From Vibrio splendidus (GTDB lineage: Bacteria > Pseudomonadota > Gammaproteobacteria > Enterobacterales > Vibrionaceae): a stretch of DNA of 64,000 bases. Shown here piece after piece: positions 45,057 to 54,143 of the stretch; positions within the stretch are counted from its first letter, which is position 1; the number at the start of each line of letters is the position of its first letter. The DNA lies in contig NZ_CP031055.1 of assembly GCF_003345295.1 (NCBI RefSeq), forward strand, positions 1,612,001 to 1,676,000, given 5' to 3'. The notes below the pieces were generated by a model. The model was given only the letters and a program-made list of their open reading frames with translations, made no database searches and had not been told where the DNA came from. The translations under genes and the position numbers were made by a program.

Positions 45057-45203
45057 ATGAGCCATGATGCATTAAAAGGCGTTAATGCGGCGATTGATGG
45101 ACTCAGATCGCAATTAGACATTTACATGCGTTTTCTCGCACCTAAATGTCTAATTGATAAAGAAACTGAATCAGTTACAGGACACCGAGCGATCTTTGCT
45201 TAA
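45057..45203 (+). CDS. Possible small protein
   Basis: 48 residues from the ATG at 45057, with AGGA 9-12 nt upstream. Contains ALKGVNAAIDGLRSQLDIYM, an amphipathic helix, and one Cys. The stop overlaps the converging TSUP gene end by 4 bp. No family recognised; moderate chance of being spurious. Confidence 0.35.
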   Translation: MSHDALKGVNAAIDGLRSQLDIYMRFLAPKCLIDKETESVTGHRAIFA

Positions 45204-46009
45204 CGAGCAACCATGCTTGCTGCGATAACAACCAACAGTACTGAGAAGATTTTCTTAATCGTTGGAACCGGTAAATGGTTGGTTGCTTTTGCACCTAACG
45301 GAGCCGTAAACCAAGAAGTGCATACTATACCCAGCAACGCAGGTAGATAAACAAAACCAGCAAAACCGTCAGTTAGAGCAAAGTGGCTGCTGCCCGAACT
45401 GATATAGCCGATTGAACCAAATAACGCGATGACAATGCCACAAGCTGACGCACAACCGATGGCCTTTTTCATATCGACAGAGAAAAACGTCAACAGCGGA
45501 ACCAGTAATGCACCACCACCAATGCCAATCATCGCAGACAAACCGCCCGTGATCGTTGTCAGGACGGTTAAGATGCCCTTATTTGGCAGTTTTCTTTCTT
45601 TAGGCGCGTCGTTTTTGCTGCTTAAGAACATCTTTATTGCGATAAGAACCACACTCACTGCAAACACAATACGAACAACTTTTTCTGGCAACAAAGCCGC
45701 CATAAAGCCACTAACCAATGCGCCAAGAGCAACCCCTAACATGATCCAAGGCGCCAGATCCCAAGGCACGTTTCCATTCTTGTGGTGAGCAAGTGCAGAA
45801 GAAGTTGAGGTGAACAGTATCGATGCCAACGAGGTAGCGATGGCCGCAACAACCACTTGATCCGCAGGTAGAATCTCTAAGTGAAGTAAAATGCTGCTTA
45901 GCACCGGAACAATGATCAGCCCTCCGCCAATCCCCAAAAGCCCGGCAAGAAAACCAACACCACTGCCTAATAATGCACAGTATAAAATCAACAACAGCAA
46001 TTCACTCAT
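45200..46009 (-). CDS. TSUP-family membrane exporter (TauE/SafE)
   Basis: 269 residues with about eight TM helices; repeats of the family motif at GSGVGFLAGLLGIGGGLIIVP and SAMIGIGGGALLVPLL. The start is placed at 46009 (AGAGATGG site), but 46018 is also possible. Second TSUP protein in the window; upstream is the mesX-mesD pair on the other strand. Substrate not inferable. Confidence 0.85.
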   Translation of the reverse strand: MSELLLLILYCALLGSGVGFLAGLLGIGGGLIIVPVLSSILLHLEILPADQVVVAAIATSLASILFTSTSSALAHHKNGNVPWDLAPWIMLGVALGALVSGFMAALLPEKVVRIVFAVSVVLIAIKMFLSSKNDAPKERKLPNKGILTVLTTITGGLSAMIGIGGGALLVPLLTFFSVDMKKAIGCASACGIVIALFGSIGYISSGSSHFALTDGFAGFVYLPALLGIVCTSWFTAPLGAKATNHLPVPTIKKIFSVLLVVIAASMVAR

Positions 46010-46352
46010 TTCATCCATCTCTTAATTAAATTAATTGTCTTAAATAACGCACTATTAATGTGGTTATATTTCCATCAAGCTAATTAATATAACTGACACC
46101 GACTTAAACATTCAAACAGAATAGATCATGAATATTCCTCATGTTCAATGTGAAGTAATACCATTGTTAAAGGTGAACCTATCCACGTATAAAAACCTTA
46201 AGCGATTAACTTTATACGACAGTAATGCTACTAAGCATTAATTTCAGACAGCATAGCCTTCGATTCTTAATCTGGTCACAAGAAAAAAATAAAAGCCGTT
46301 TTAATACTAAAGACCGAGAGAATCAGAAAACAAATTGGGATACCAAATCAGC
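46010..46352. other. Divergent promoter region of TSUP and mesX
   Basis: 343 bp, AT-rich. TGAATATTCCTCA at 46129-46141 is one base from the MetR consensus TGAA-N5-TTCA, which would fit a methionine gene, but one near-match is weak evidence. No MetJ box array was seen. Confidence 0.35.
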
Positions 46353-47330
46353 ATGAATAAAGAATTTAATTTTACGATTAAGAGCATTAGCCTCGACGAA
46401 AACTACCAGCCTGCAGACAGCACGCGTATCACAACCAACTTTGCTAACCTGGCTAGAGGCGACAGCCGTCAAGCGAACTTACGTAATGCACTACAAATGA
46501 TCGATAATAGTTTCAATGCGTTAGCACACTGGGACAACCCTAAGGGCGACCGTTACTCTGTTGAGCTTGAAATCATTTCTGTTGATATGGACATTGAAAG
46601 CAACGGTGAAGCATTCCCTTCAATTGAAGTGCTGAAAACCAATATTCTGGACCGTAAAACCAACGAACGTATTGAAGGTATTATCGGAAATAACTTTTCT
46701 TCCTATGTACGAGATTATGACTTTAGCGTACTTCTGTTGGATCATAATAAAGGCCAAGATAAATTCAGCATTCCAGAAGATTTTGGTGATTTACACGGCA
46801 AGCTTTTTAAATATTTCGTTAACTCTGAAGCATACAAAAATAACTTTAATAAACCACCTGTTATTTGCTTAAGTGTGTCAGATAATAAAACCTATTACCG
46901 CACTGAAAACCAACACCCAGTATTAGGTTTTGAATACCAACCGAACGAGTCTTCTTTAACTGAGCAATATTTTAAGAAGATGGGCTTACAGGTTCGTTAT
47001 TTCATGCCGCCAAACAGTGTTGCACCTTTGGCTTTCTATTTCTTTGGTGATCTACTGAACGATTACTCGAACCTAGAGCTTATCAGCACCATCAGTACCA
47101 TGGGCACGTTCCAGAAAATCTACCGACCTGAGATTTACAACGCGAACGCGGTTGCGGGCAACTGTTACCAACCAAATTTGAAAAACTTGGATCACTCGCT
47201 AACTCAAATCGTGTACGACCGCGAAGAACGAAGCCAGCTAGCTGTTGAACAAGGTAAGTTCGCAGAAGAAAACTTCATTAAGCCATATCAGTCGGTACTA
47301 GAAAACTGGTCTGCCAACTACGCGCTGTAA
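46353..47330 (+). CDS. mesX: MesX (DUF1852), partner of methionine synthase MesD
   Basis: 325 residues from the ATG at 46353 (an upstream TTG at 46335 is less likely). The sequence (MNKEFNFTIKSISLDENY..., SDNKTYYRTENQHPVLGFEY) belongs to DUF1852. Published fitness work named this family MesX: it is needed together with the short MetE-like protein MesD for oxygen-dependent methionine synthesis. It is followed 69 bp later by mesD, exactly the expected pair. Confidence 0.88.
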   Translation: MNKEFNFTIKSISLDENYQPADSTRITTNFANLARGDSRQANLRNALQMIDNSFNALAHWDNPKGDRYSVELEIISVDMDIESNGEAFPSIEVLKTNILDRKTNERIEGIIGNNFSSYVRDYDFSVLLLDHNKGQDKFSIPEDFGDLHGKLFKYFVNSEAYKNNFNKPPVICLSVSDNKTYYRTENQHPVLGFEYQPNESSLTEQYFKKMGLQVRYFMPPNSVAPLAFYFFGDLLNDYSNLELISTISTMGTFQKIYRPEIYNANAVAGNCYQPNLKNLDHSLTQIVYDREERSQLAVEQGKFAEENFIKPYQSVLENWSANYAL

Positions 47331-47399
47331 TCGATCTACTTTACGCGCATTAGGAAACATACGACCCACTTTGGGAATCTAAGGACAGGCAGAATTATT

Positions 47400-48428
47400 A
47401 TGAAAACATTATTACCGACTTCAACAGCAGGCAGCTTGCCCAAGCCGTCTTGGCTTGCACAACCAGAGACGCTTTGGTCTCCATGGAAGCTGGAAGGCGA
47501 CGAGTTAACGGATGGCAAGCAGGACGCATTGCGTGTGTCTCTGCACGAGCAACAACAAGCAGGCATTGATATTGTGAGTGACGGCGAACAAACACGTCAG
47601 CACTTTGTAACGACCTTCATTGAACACTTGAATGGCGTTGATTTTGAAAAGCGTGAAACCGTTAAAATCCGTGACCGTTACGATGCAAGTGTACCGACAG
47701 TGGTTGGCCCAGTTTCTCGTCAGAAATCCGTTTTTGTCGAAGATGCGAAATTCTTACGTCAGCAAACTGACCAACCGATCAAATGGGCTCTGCCGGGGCC
47801 TATGACCATGATAGATACGCTTTACGATGCGCATTACCAAAGCCGTGAAAAGCTCGCGTGGGAATTTGCGAAGATCCTAAACGAAGAAGCGAAAGAACTT
47901 GAAGCTGCAGGCGTTGATATTATTCAGTTCGATGAACCTGCGTTTAACGTGTTTTTTGATGAAGTGAATGATTGGGGTATTGCTTGCTTGGAAAGAGCCA
48001 TTGAAGGGCTTAAGTGCGAAACTGCAGTACATATTTGTTATGGCTACGGCATTAAAGCGAATACCGATTGGAAAAAGACGTTAGGCACAGAGTGGCGCCA
48101 ATACGAAGAGGTATTTCCTAAGCTGCAGCAATCGAATATCGACATTATCTCTTTAGAGTGCCACAACTCTCATGTACCCCTTGAGCTACTTGAACTTGTT
48201 CGTGGTAAGAAAGTGATGGTCGGTGCGATTGATGTGGCTACCGACTCCATTGAAACACCGGAAGAAGTGGCTAGCACTCTTAGAGAAACACTTAAGTATG
48301 TTGATGCAGACAAACTCTACCCTTGTACTAACTGCGGCATGGCACCCCTGCCTCGCGAAATTGCCTCAGCGAAGCTTAATGCGCTCAGTGCTGGCGCAGA
48401 GATCGTTCGTAAAGAGCTTTCAGCGTAA
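47400..48428 (+). CDS. mesD: Methionine synthase MesD (short MetE-like)
   Basis: 342 residues, equal to the C-terminal catalytic half of MetE only. Zinc and homocysteine site residues are visible: HICYGYG, SLECHNSH and YPCTNCGMAPLP. The N-terminal folate-binding half of MetE is absent, which is typical of the folate-independent MesD family. Operon with mesX. Ribosome site AAGGACAGGCAG. Confidence 0.88.
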   Translation: MKTLLPTSTAGSLPKPSWLAQPETLWSPWKLEGDELTDGKQDALRVSLHEQQQAGIDIVSDGEQTRQHFVTTFIEHLNGVDFEKRETVKIRDRYDASVPTVVGPVSRQKSVFVEDAKFLRQQTDQPIKWALPGPMTMIDTLYDAHYQSREKLAWEFAKILNEEAKELEAAGVDIIQFDEPAFNVFFDEVNDWGIACLERAIEGLKCETAVHICYGYGIKANTDWKKTLGTEWRQYEEVFPKLQQSNIDIISLECHNSHVPLELLELVRGKKVMVGAIDVATDSIETPEEVASTLRETLKYVDADKLYPCTNCGMAPLPREIASAKLNALSAGAEIVRKELSA

Positions 48429-48515
48429 CGCTTTCCTAAAGAACAAAAGCCATCCCCTGAAGCCTAAGTATCATATCGATGCTTAGGCTTCCGTACTCTT
48501 CTCAACTTCCACTCT

Positions 48516-48550
48516 CTATTTATCTATTTATCTATTTATCTATTTATCTA
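48516..48550 (+). repeat. 8-bp tandem repeat CTATTTAT x4.4
   Basis: Four perfect CTATTTAT units plus CTA overlap the last codons and stop codon of the converging MarR gene. Unit changes would not alter the protein beyond the stop. Confidence 0.85.
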
Positions 48551-48977
48551 AGAAGGTAGCCATCTTCTTCAAAGTGATTAGCGCCTTATCAAGCTCGTCT
48601 CTTTCAATGCTTTCAGCGCCACTTTCAGCCCATACTTCCTGTTTTTTATCTAATAGCGAATACGCTTCCTTGCCCTTTTCAGTCATGTTAACCAGCTTTG
48701 CTTTTTTGTGATTCGGGTTATCAAGCCAAGTTAGCAGGCCATCTTTCACCATGATGTCGGTAACACGCTGAGTCGCTTGTCTGCTTTGCCCCATAATACG
48801 AGCAATTTGAGAAACCGTGACCAGATCATCGGACTTCTCGATCGCACCCATCACCTTCCATCTGGCACTGCTTAACCCTAACTCTTCGGTTAATTTGTCA
48901 CCCTCAGCATTCAATAGACCACTGACCTTAAAGATCTCTAGTGCGATCTTTGTGAAAACTTCTCCATTCGTATCCAT
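48540..48977 (-). CDS. MarR-family regulator
   Basis: 145 residues from the ATG at 48977 (AAGTGAG site); a GTG at 48986 is alternative. Winged-HTH core GLSSARWKVMGAIEKSDDLVTVSQIARIMGQSRQATQRVTDIM region is typical MarR. Divergent from a membrane-protein gene, with two copies of a 16-bp palindrome between them, so it probably controls itself and that gene. Ligand unknown. Confidence 0.88.
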   Translation of the reverse strand: MDTNGEVFTKIALEIFKVSGLLNAEGDKLTEELGLSSARWKVMGAIEKSDDLVTVSQIARIMGQSRQATQRVTDIMVKDGLLTWLDNPNHKKAKLVNMTEKGKEAYSLLDKKQEVWAESGAESIERDELDKALITLKKMATFLDK

Positions 48978-48988
48978 AACACTCACTT

Positions 48989-49042
48989 TGACAACATGCT
49001 GTCATTAAATTAGACTTAAACCAAATTGACAACATGTTACCA
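48989..49042. promoter_or_regulatory. Two MarR-type operators
   Basis: TGACAACATGCTGTCA (48989-49004) and TGACAACATGTTACCA (49027-49042) share a 16-bp palindromic pattern centred on CATG, 38 bp apart, between the MarR gene and the divergent membrane-protein gene. Confidence 0.7.
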
Positions 49043-49061
49043 AATTGAAGGCGCAAATGAT

Positions 49062-49508
49062 ATGAAACCAATAATCCACAAAACAGCGACATTAACAGCA
49101 ACACTGTGTGTCGCGACATTCTTTACCAGCACATTGTTTGTAGAACTGTTTGGCACTTTGGAATCAGTGAAGCTAGTCAAGTCGATGATCGTTTTTCCGG
49201 GCTTGTTTATTCTTGTCCCAGCCATTGCGATCACTGGTGCGACCGGTGCAGCTATGGCAAAACAACGTAAAGGGAAAATAGTTGAGCGTAAGAGTAAACG
49301 CATGCCAATTATCGCGTTCAACGGGATCGTTATTTTGATTCCGGCCGCTTACTTTTTAAATCAGTGGGCAAGTTTAGGAGAGTTCGACTCAGTGTTTTAT
49401 GGCGTTCAGGTTTTAGAACTGATAGCAGGCGCGACCAACCTAACACTGATGTCTTTGAATATCATGGACGGCAGAAAGTTTCGTCCTAAGAAGGCAACAC
49501 AAAGCTAA
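49062..49508 (+). CDS. Four-helix membrane protein, probable MarR target
   Basis: 148 residues from the ATG at 49062, with about four TM helices (about 12-30, 38-62, 80-100, 110-130) and a basic loop KQRKGKIVERKSKR. The second operator lies 20 bp before its start codon. Family not recognised; divergent pairing with MarR suggests a stress-induced membrane protein. Confidence 0.7.
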   Translation: MKPIIHKTATLTATLCVATFFTSTLFVELFGTLESVKLVKSMIVFPGLFILVPAIAITGATGAAMAKQRKGKIVERKSKRMPIIAFNGIVILIPAAYFLNQWASLGEFDSVFYGVQVLELIAGATNLTLMSLNIMDGRKFRPKKATQS

Positions 49509-49552
49509 GCTCATCGTATTTAAGCAAACAGATGAGCTTTATACGCGGCTGT

Positions 49553-50035
49553 TTACCAGGTTTTATCTAAGTCTTGAGCATATAAAGAGATCGCTCGTTG
49601 GTACTCTTTGATCGCTTCGCTATTCGTCGTGGAAACTAAAAGCTCAAGTAACAGCGATGTCGCCTCTTTATGGCGACCTAAATTGTACAAGCACATAGCG
49701 TAGAAAGGTTTCACTTCTATCGAGTCAGGATACTCAGCCATAGTCTGTTCGAAATAGCTTAAAGCCTCTGCATAGAGACCAAGGCTTCGATAAGTACTCG
49801 CCAAGCCGAACAATGCATCAAAACGCTCTACTGAAGAAAGCACGCCAGACAGAGACAGCACATAGTGATCAATCGCCTGTTGCTCTTTGCCTTGGTTGTC
49901 GTAAGACCACGCAATCTGTAAATGAGCTTTCGCCGCATAGTTTTCATCAGTGAGTAGCGTTGCCAGTAAGTCACGCGACGCTTGATACTTCTCTTCTTTT
50001 CGCAGTTCGATTGCTTGTTTGATAATGGTGTCCAT
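49553..50035 (-). CDS. Tetratricopeptide-repeat protein
   Basis: 160 residues containing about four TPR units (AKAHLQIAWSYDNQGKEQQAIDHY; FDALFGLASTYRSLGLYAEALSYFEQ). Cytoplasmic, no signal peptide. Same strand as the CYTH gene 27 bp upstream, ribosome site AGGGAGAG; likely an operon. Probable protein-interaction adaptor. Confidence 0.8.
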   Translation of the reverse strand: MDTIIKQAIELRKEEKYQASRDLLATLLTDENYAAKAHLQIAWSYDNQGKEQQAIDHYVLSLSGVLSSVERFDALFGLASTYRSLGLYAEALSYFEQTMAEYPDSIEVKPFYAMCLYNLGRHKEATSLLLELLVSTTNSEAIKEYQRAISLYAQDLDKTW

Positions 50036-50062
50036 AACTCTCCCTGACGCTTAAGCGCTGTA

Positions 50063-50614
50063 CTATGCGTTCATTTCCTCGAACATCTGTTTATAAGACT
50101 GAGTTTGCAGTGCCGATTGAGTCAGCCCGAACTTACTGGCTAACAACTCAAGCTCACTTTTATACACAGACAACTTAGACTCATCATTCGTCATGATTGC
50201 AAACTCAGCAAAATCACCGATACCCGCAAGAGAATCGACCGTGATATGGAACTCTCCAACAAAGTAAATACTGCGAGTTTTCTGCGCTTTAAGAATCACT
50301 TTGTATCCCAAGTTCTCTAGCATGCTCTTGGCATTCGTCGCATCGGTTATATTTGTCGCTTCGCATCGATCAGGCTCAGGGCCTTTTACAATCCATAACT
50401 TGATGCCCGACGGCTCCATAGTACGAATACACAAGCTTTTGTTCTGAGCCTGTAAGCTTCTATCAGGGCTATCGAAATACCAATCGCATTCTAGGTTGTC
50501 TTGCAGCATTACTTCATGAGGAATTAGGTTCAAAGTTTCCAAGAACTCAGACTTAGAGCTAAGTCGATACTTCAGCTCAACCTCATATTTACCTTTGAAA
50601 TGATCGTTAGTCAT
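50063..50614 (-). CDS. CYTH-domain protein (class IV adenylate cyclase-like)
   Basis: 183 residues. The metal/triphosphate signature ExExK appears as YEVELKYRL at the N-terminus, followed by DWYFDSPD, WIVKGPE and basic tunnel residues (KAQKTRSIYF). CYTH proteins are triphosphate tunnel enzymes such as CyaB-type adenylate cyclase or thiamine triphosphatase; the precise reaction cannot be read from sequence. Confidence 0.82.
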   Translation of the reverse strand: MTNDHFKGKYEVELKYRLSSKSEFLETLNLIPHEVMLQDNLECDWYFDSPDRSLQAQNKSLCIRTMEPSGIKLWIVKGPEPDRCEATNITDATNAKSMLENLGYKVILKAQKTRSIYFVGEFHITVDSLAGIGDFAEFAIMTNDESKLSVYKSELELLASKFGLTQSALQTQSYKQMFEEMNA

Positions 50615-50703
50615 AGATTAGCTCGATGCAAAAAAGGCGATACTAGCACACGAACCGCATCCGAAATACAAACTGACGCACAACACAAACTAAAGCCGTG
50701 GAA

Positions 50704-51096
50704 CTATGTTCGACACGCTAACACACGCTTCCATTCTTCTTGGCTCATTGCGCCTTTAGAAAGGTAAATATTGTGTTTCTGCATTGCACCTTTCGTGTAT
50801 GAAAGTTTGATGAATGAGCCAATTTCCAACGGAAGAAAGCTGCGCTGTAAAGTCACATCACAAGCAGATCCATTTAAACGTACGTGACCGTTCGTGATTT
50901 CAAATGAGCTATCGCGAAGCTTCCACCACAACATTAGAATTTTTATTAGTGGAGGAACACAAATTATCAGCCCTATGGCTAGTAGCAATGAACGATCACC
51001 GTCTGATATCCAATAGACAAGACCTAATGCAATAACAATAAACAGCAACTCTGAAAATAAGTATTTAATAAAATTTAATTGGATACGACTGTCCAT
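50704..51096 (-). CDS. Small membrane protein, PH-like tail
   Basis: 130 residues: two TM helices (about 10-30 and 36-56) and a soluble C-terminal part of about 70 residues with beta-strand pattern (SSFEITNGHVRLNGSACDVTLQRSFLP), as in bacterial PH-like/YcxB-type proteins. Ribosome site GAGAGAAATC. Function unknown. Confidence 0.6.
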   Translation of the reverse strand: MDSRIQLNFIKYLFSELLFIVIALGLVYWISDGDRSLLLAIGLIICVPPLIKILMLWWKLRDSSFEITNGHVRLNGSACDVTLQRSFLPLEIGSFIKLSYTKGAMQKHNIYLSKGAMSQEEWKRVLACRT

Positions 51097-51179
51097 GATT
51101 TCTCTCGGTAATACAGCATGATGAAGATGTGAACAACTTAGTTGTTCAACGAAAAACTAACGTGATAGTAAATCACCAG

Positions 51180-51656
51180 TTACTTAGCACTATGCTCCTT
51201 TATGAAAGGAGTGATTTTTTCAAGTAATTGTTGTTGCTTCTCTTGAGCCTCTGTCATGCCAATCTGCGCTCCAAGCTTTGCTAACTCTGGCGATTTTTGT
51301 ATCAGCTTTTGCCCAATTGGCGTGTCGTAGAACTCTATTATTTGGTTCATTTCCGTAACGGTAAACTGATTAGAATAGAGCTTTGCAATTTCGATACGCA
51401 TTTTTACTCTATCAATATCATTTTCAAACCAATCTTTATAAATATCTTTTAGTTGGTCAGTTTCTTGAGAGTTAAGCTCAAGCTTACCCGCAAGCTGATT
51501 AACGATTGGCAACATGGCCTCGAAGCCACCTAACATTTGTTTGTCAACATCCATCGCCGTCAACAATTCTTGCGCAGTTTCAAACTCAACGGAAGTATTA
51601 GCTTGTGCAAATGTACAAATGAAAACTGACAAGACTAGACTAAACCCTTTAAACAT
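51180..51656 (-). CDS. DUF2059 family secreted/periplasmic protein
   Basis: 158 residues with a signal peptide ending near FAQANTS. DUF2059 features follow: helical bundle with MNQIIEFYDTPIGQKLIQKSPEL. Periplasmic, function unknown. Ribosome site AAAAGGAATCAGC. Confidence 0.8.
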   Translation of the reverse strand: MFKGFSLVLSVFICTFAQANTSVEFETAQELLTAMDVDKQMLGGFEAMLPIVNQLAGKLELNSQETDQLKDIYKDWFENDIDRVKMRIEIAKLYSNQFTVTEMNQIIEFYDTPIGQKLIQKSPELAKLGAQIGMTEAQEKQQQLLEKITPFIKEHSAK

Positions 51657-52238
51657 GCTGATTCCTTTTATTTGATAGAATGCTATGGCGTATAGCGGTT
51701 ATTAAGCAGACAGCGTCTGATTTATAATCCTAAGCTTTCTGTTCCGTTCTTTACGTCACTAATCTTACTTGAATTATTTTATAAATAACAAGAGGTTATA
51801 TAACACCAATCCAACTTTATTGGAGATATGCAACATCGCACAAGATTTCACAAGTTTATTTACAAACAACTCAGTTCCGTTTTGATTGATACCTGCTCAA
51901 AATTCTGAAAACTGATAGAAATAACAATATGAAAACCCAAAGATATAATTATTGATAGATTTTAAATTTAACGAAATTAGCACATTAAATTCAAAAATTA
52001 TTTACGATAAATAATAAAAATTAATCTCTTAAAATATTGTCATAACACATGATATTAGGTTGCTGAATATAGACTTACTATAAAGATGTGGGAGAAGATA
52101 TTTAGATTAAAATCAGGAAAAAAGAGCCCACAACGTCAAGTAAGCTAGAAGATATCAACCATTCTAGGTACGTCGTTCAGCTTCACTGCACACGCTGAAA
52201 AATAGTCAGAGTTGATAGTGATATTTTTAGAACGTTAG
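51657..52238. other. AT-rich intergenic region
   Basis: 582 bp, strongly AT-rich, without any convincing coding frame. Composition differs from the flanking genes, which is common at sites of insertion in vibrio genomes. No element recognised. Confidence 0.5.
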
Positions 52239-52817
52239 TTATGTGTATCGCTGCCAGTTGTACTCCATTTGCCGAGCGACTACCGTGGCAAATTCTAAAC
52301 CATAGCGCTCAGATATCAGATGTAAACTCATGTCGATGCCTGAAGAAATGCCTCCTGAAGTTGTGTACTTCTCCGACGTTACCCATCGTTTATCACTAAC
52401 CACATTTAAATCAGGAAACTGTAATGCCAAATCGGAAATATCTTCCCAATGGGTAGTGACAGTTAACCCCTTAAGTAAGCCAGCTTTAGCCAATAAAAAC
52501 ACGCCAGTACAAACTGACACAATTTGTTCAGCATTTGGCTCAACGGATACCAACCAATCCAGTACATTCGACTTGTTCATCTCGTCAGTATGCACACCGC
52601 CAACTACCATTAACAAATCTATCTCTGGATGATTTTGTAACGAGTAGTCAGTCAGAACCTTAAGCCCACCACGGGCGACAACTGGCTCGGCGTGCTCAGA
52701 AACCATGAATACATTTAGATCTTCAGCACCTAAGCGCTTTGCCGTACTAAAAACTTCAAATGGGCCAGAGAAATCGAGAACTTCTGCTTGATTATAAATA
52801 TATATACCGATGTTCAT
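52239..52817 (-). CDS. DJ-1/PfpI-family protein (GATase1-like)
   Basis: 192 residues. Starts IGIYIYNQAEVLDFSGPFEVF, with the nucleophile elbow VSVCTGVFLLAKAGLLKG (Cys near 103) and THWEDISDL. This is the amidotransferase-like half seen alone or in AraC-type GlxA regulators; here no HTH follows. Ribosome site GGAGGT. Likely isocyanide hydratase- or chaperone-like; reaction unknown. Confidence 0.85.
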   Translation of the reverse strand: MNIGIYIYNQAEVLDFSGPFEVFSTAKRLGAEDLNVFMVSEHAEPVVARGGLKVLTDYSLQNHPEIDLLMVVGGVHTDEMNKSNVLDWLVSVEPNAEQIVSVCTGVFLLAKAGLLKGLTVTTHWEDISDLALQFPDLNVVSDKRWVTSEKYTTSGGISSGIDMSLHLISERYGLEFATVVARQMEYNWQRYT

Positions 52818-52923
52818 TGTACCTCCATGTACAAAATGATGAATATTTTGGCCTACCTTCGCATCTTATTTAACTAATTAACACACCTGTTTAAAAACTC
52901 GAACATGTAGATAATTGACTTGT

Positions 52924-53349
52924 TTACAGCTGCCTATTTTCAACTGCGATAGAAAGAAGATGTGCCTGTATAACAGAGATCGTGAACACGATTAACGGCA
53001 CGACTATTGAAAATAACGAGACGAAAATTATAAAGCCAGACATAAACAACTTCTCAATGTAACCAGTGCTATGAGCCCAACCCGCAACGTGACCGTCTGC
53101 AAAAAGACCGAATGCACCATAATAATAAAATGCATAAATCACAGCAGACTTATGCCATGAACCTCGTTGAAGGTCATCTATTGTATAAATCGATGCGAAG
53201 CCAGCTAAAACAACGCCCAACCATAAGAACACAAAGTCGATCAGGTAAACTGACGCTGTGGCTAGATAGTCTCCTCGAGAAATTAGCCATACAATTCCAA
53301 ACCCTATAGTAAGCGTAATGAACGCATTTTTAATTATTAACCATCTCAT
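52924..53349 (-). CDS. Four-helix membrane protein of unknown function
   Basis: 141 residues with four TM helices (about 8-25, 34-57, 68-85, 100-130). A good AGGAGGAAAGT site precedes the start. No family recognised. Confidence 0.6.
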   Translation of the reverse strand: MRWLIIKNAFITLTIGFGIVWLISRGDYLATASVYLIDFVFLWLGVVLAGFASIYTIDDLQRGSWHKSAVIYAFYYYGAFGLFADGHVAGWAHSTGYIEKLFMSGFIIFVSLFSIVVPLIVFTISVIQAHLLSIAVENRQL

Positions 53350-53569
53350 ACTTTCCTCCTGGATTCAGTATGGATAGATGCCAATATAGGATTGTATGAA
53401 AACCCGATCTTTTCGAGCTGCCTCAATAAATTTGGGGAGAGGAGTCAACGTGCGTTAAAGTTAGTCGCAACTTCTTCATTATCTAACAAGTGCGGAACTG
53501 AAAATGCTATTAAGTGAGCTATCTTTAATGCTTACGTGATTGTGTGTGCTCTGCTGGCTATTGAGCCAA

Positions 53570-53923
53570 CTACACTAAAACTTGGCGAGTGTTCCTGATG
53601 AAGTAATGCACCTGACGTTCAATTTTTAAATCGACCATCTCCGTTGGGCGACACCCATTTGGACATGCCATACGAGGTGTTGTGCCAAACAATCGGCAGA
53701 TTAGTGGCCTTTCTTCATACACTTCGCACCCATTAGGCCCTAAATGCACACAGTTATATTCATCTAAGGCCGCTTCATGTTCCGCGTCAGATTTCATTGG
53801 TAATCGCGACATTTCTTCCGAGGAGGTCGTCACTGGCCCACAACAATCATGACAACCCTTAACGCATTCAAACGCTGGAATACTTTCGCGGAGGTATGCA
53901 ATGATTTCTCTATTATTGTTCAT
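53570..53923 (-). CDS. YkgJ-family cysteine-cluster protein
   Basis: 117 residues from the ATG at 53923 (AGAAGAAGATATTG site); a longer frame to 53965 is unlikely. Cysteine cluster CVKGCHDCCG, ENGCEVYEE-type metal motif (as NGCEVYEERPLICRLFG) and CPNGC mark the Fe-S/zinc-binding UPF0153/YkgJ family. Function unclear. Confidence 0.85.
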   Translation of the reverse strand: MNNNREIIAYLRESIPAFECVKGCHDCCGPVTTSSEEMSRLPMKSDAEHEAALDEYNCVHLGPNGCEVYEERPLICRLFGTTPRMACPNGCRPTEMVDLKIERQVHYFIRNTRQVLV

Positions 53924-54078
53924 CAATATCTTCTTCTCATGTAATGCGCGATCATTATAGAGCAATACATAATTCGCTAGAAGTTGAGAACTAACCTAAA
54001 TCTAAGGCACCGCGGTCTGGCGAAGTCATCAGGACCACTACGTATGCAAATCGTCGGTACGTATGCAGAACGCAGAAC

Positions 54079-54129
54079 GATAGTTACACCAAACCAATTT
54101 GGAACAAAAAACATCATGCATTAACTATC
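54079..54129. repeat. 8-bp inverted repeat after the RDD gene
   Basis: GATAGTTA (54079-54086) and TAACTATC (54122-54129), extended by AAC/GTT across a one-base bulge. It lies just after the RDD gene stop codon, where a terminator or decayed attC would sit; no T-run follows. Confidence 0.5.
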
Positions 54130-54143
54130 CGTTGGAATTATTC

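Noticed and set aside
46129..46147. MetR box upstream of mesX
   Set aside because: Only one near-match with a mismatch in the second half; kept as a remark in the intergenic entry, not called as a site.
46335..46352. TTG start of mesX
   Set aside because: No ribosome site, and the family alignment begins at the ATG at 46353.
51657..52238. Possible gene or RNA in the AT-rich gap
   Set aside because: No open frame of useful length with a ribosome site and no strong stem with T-run was found.
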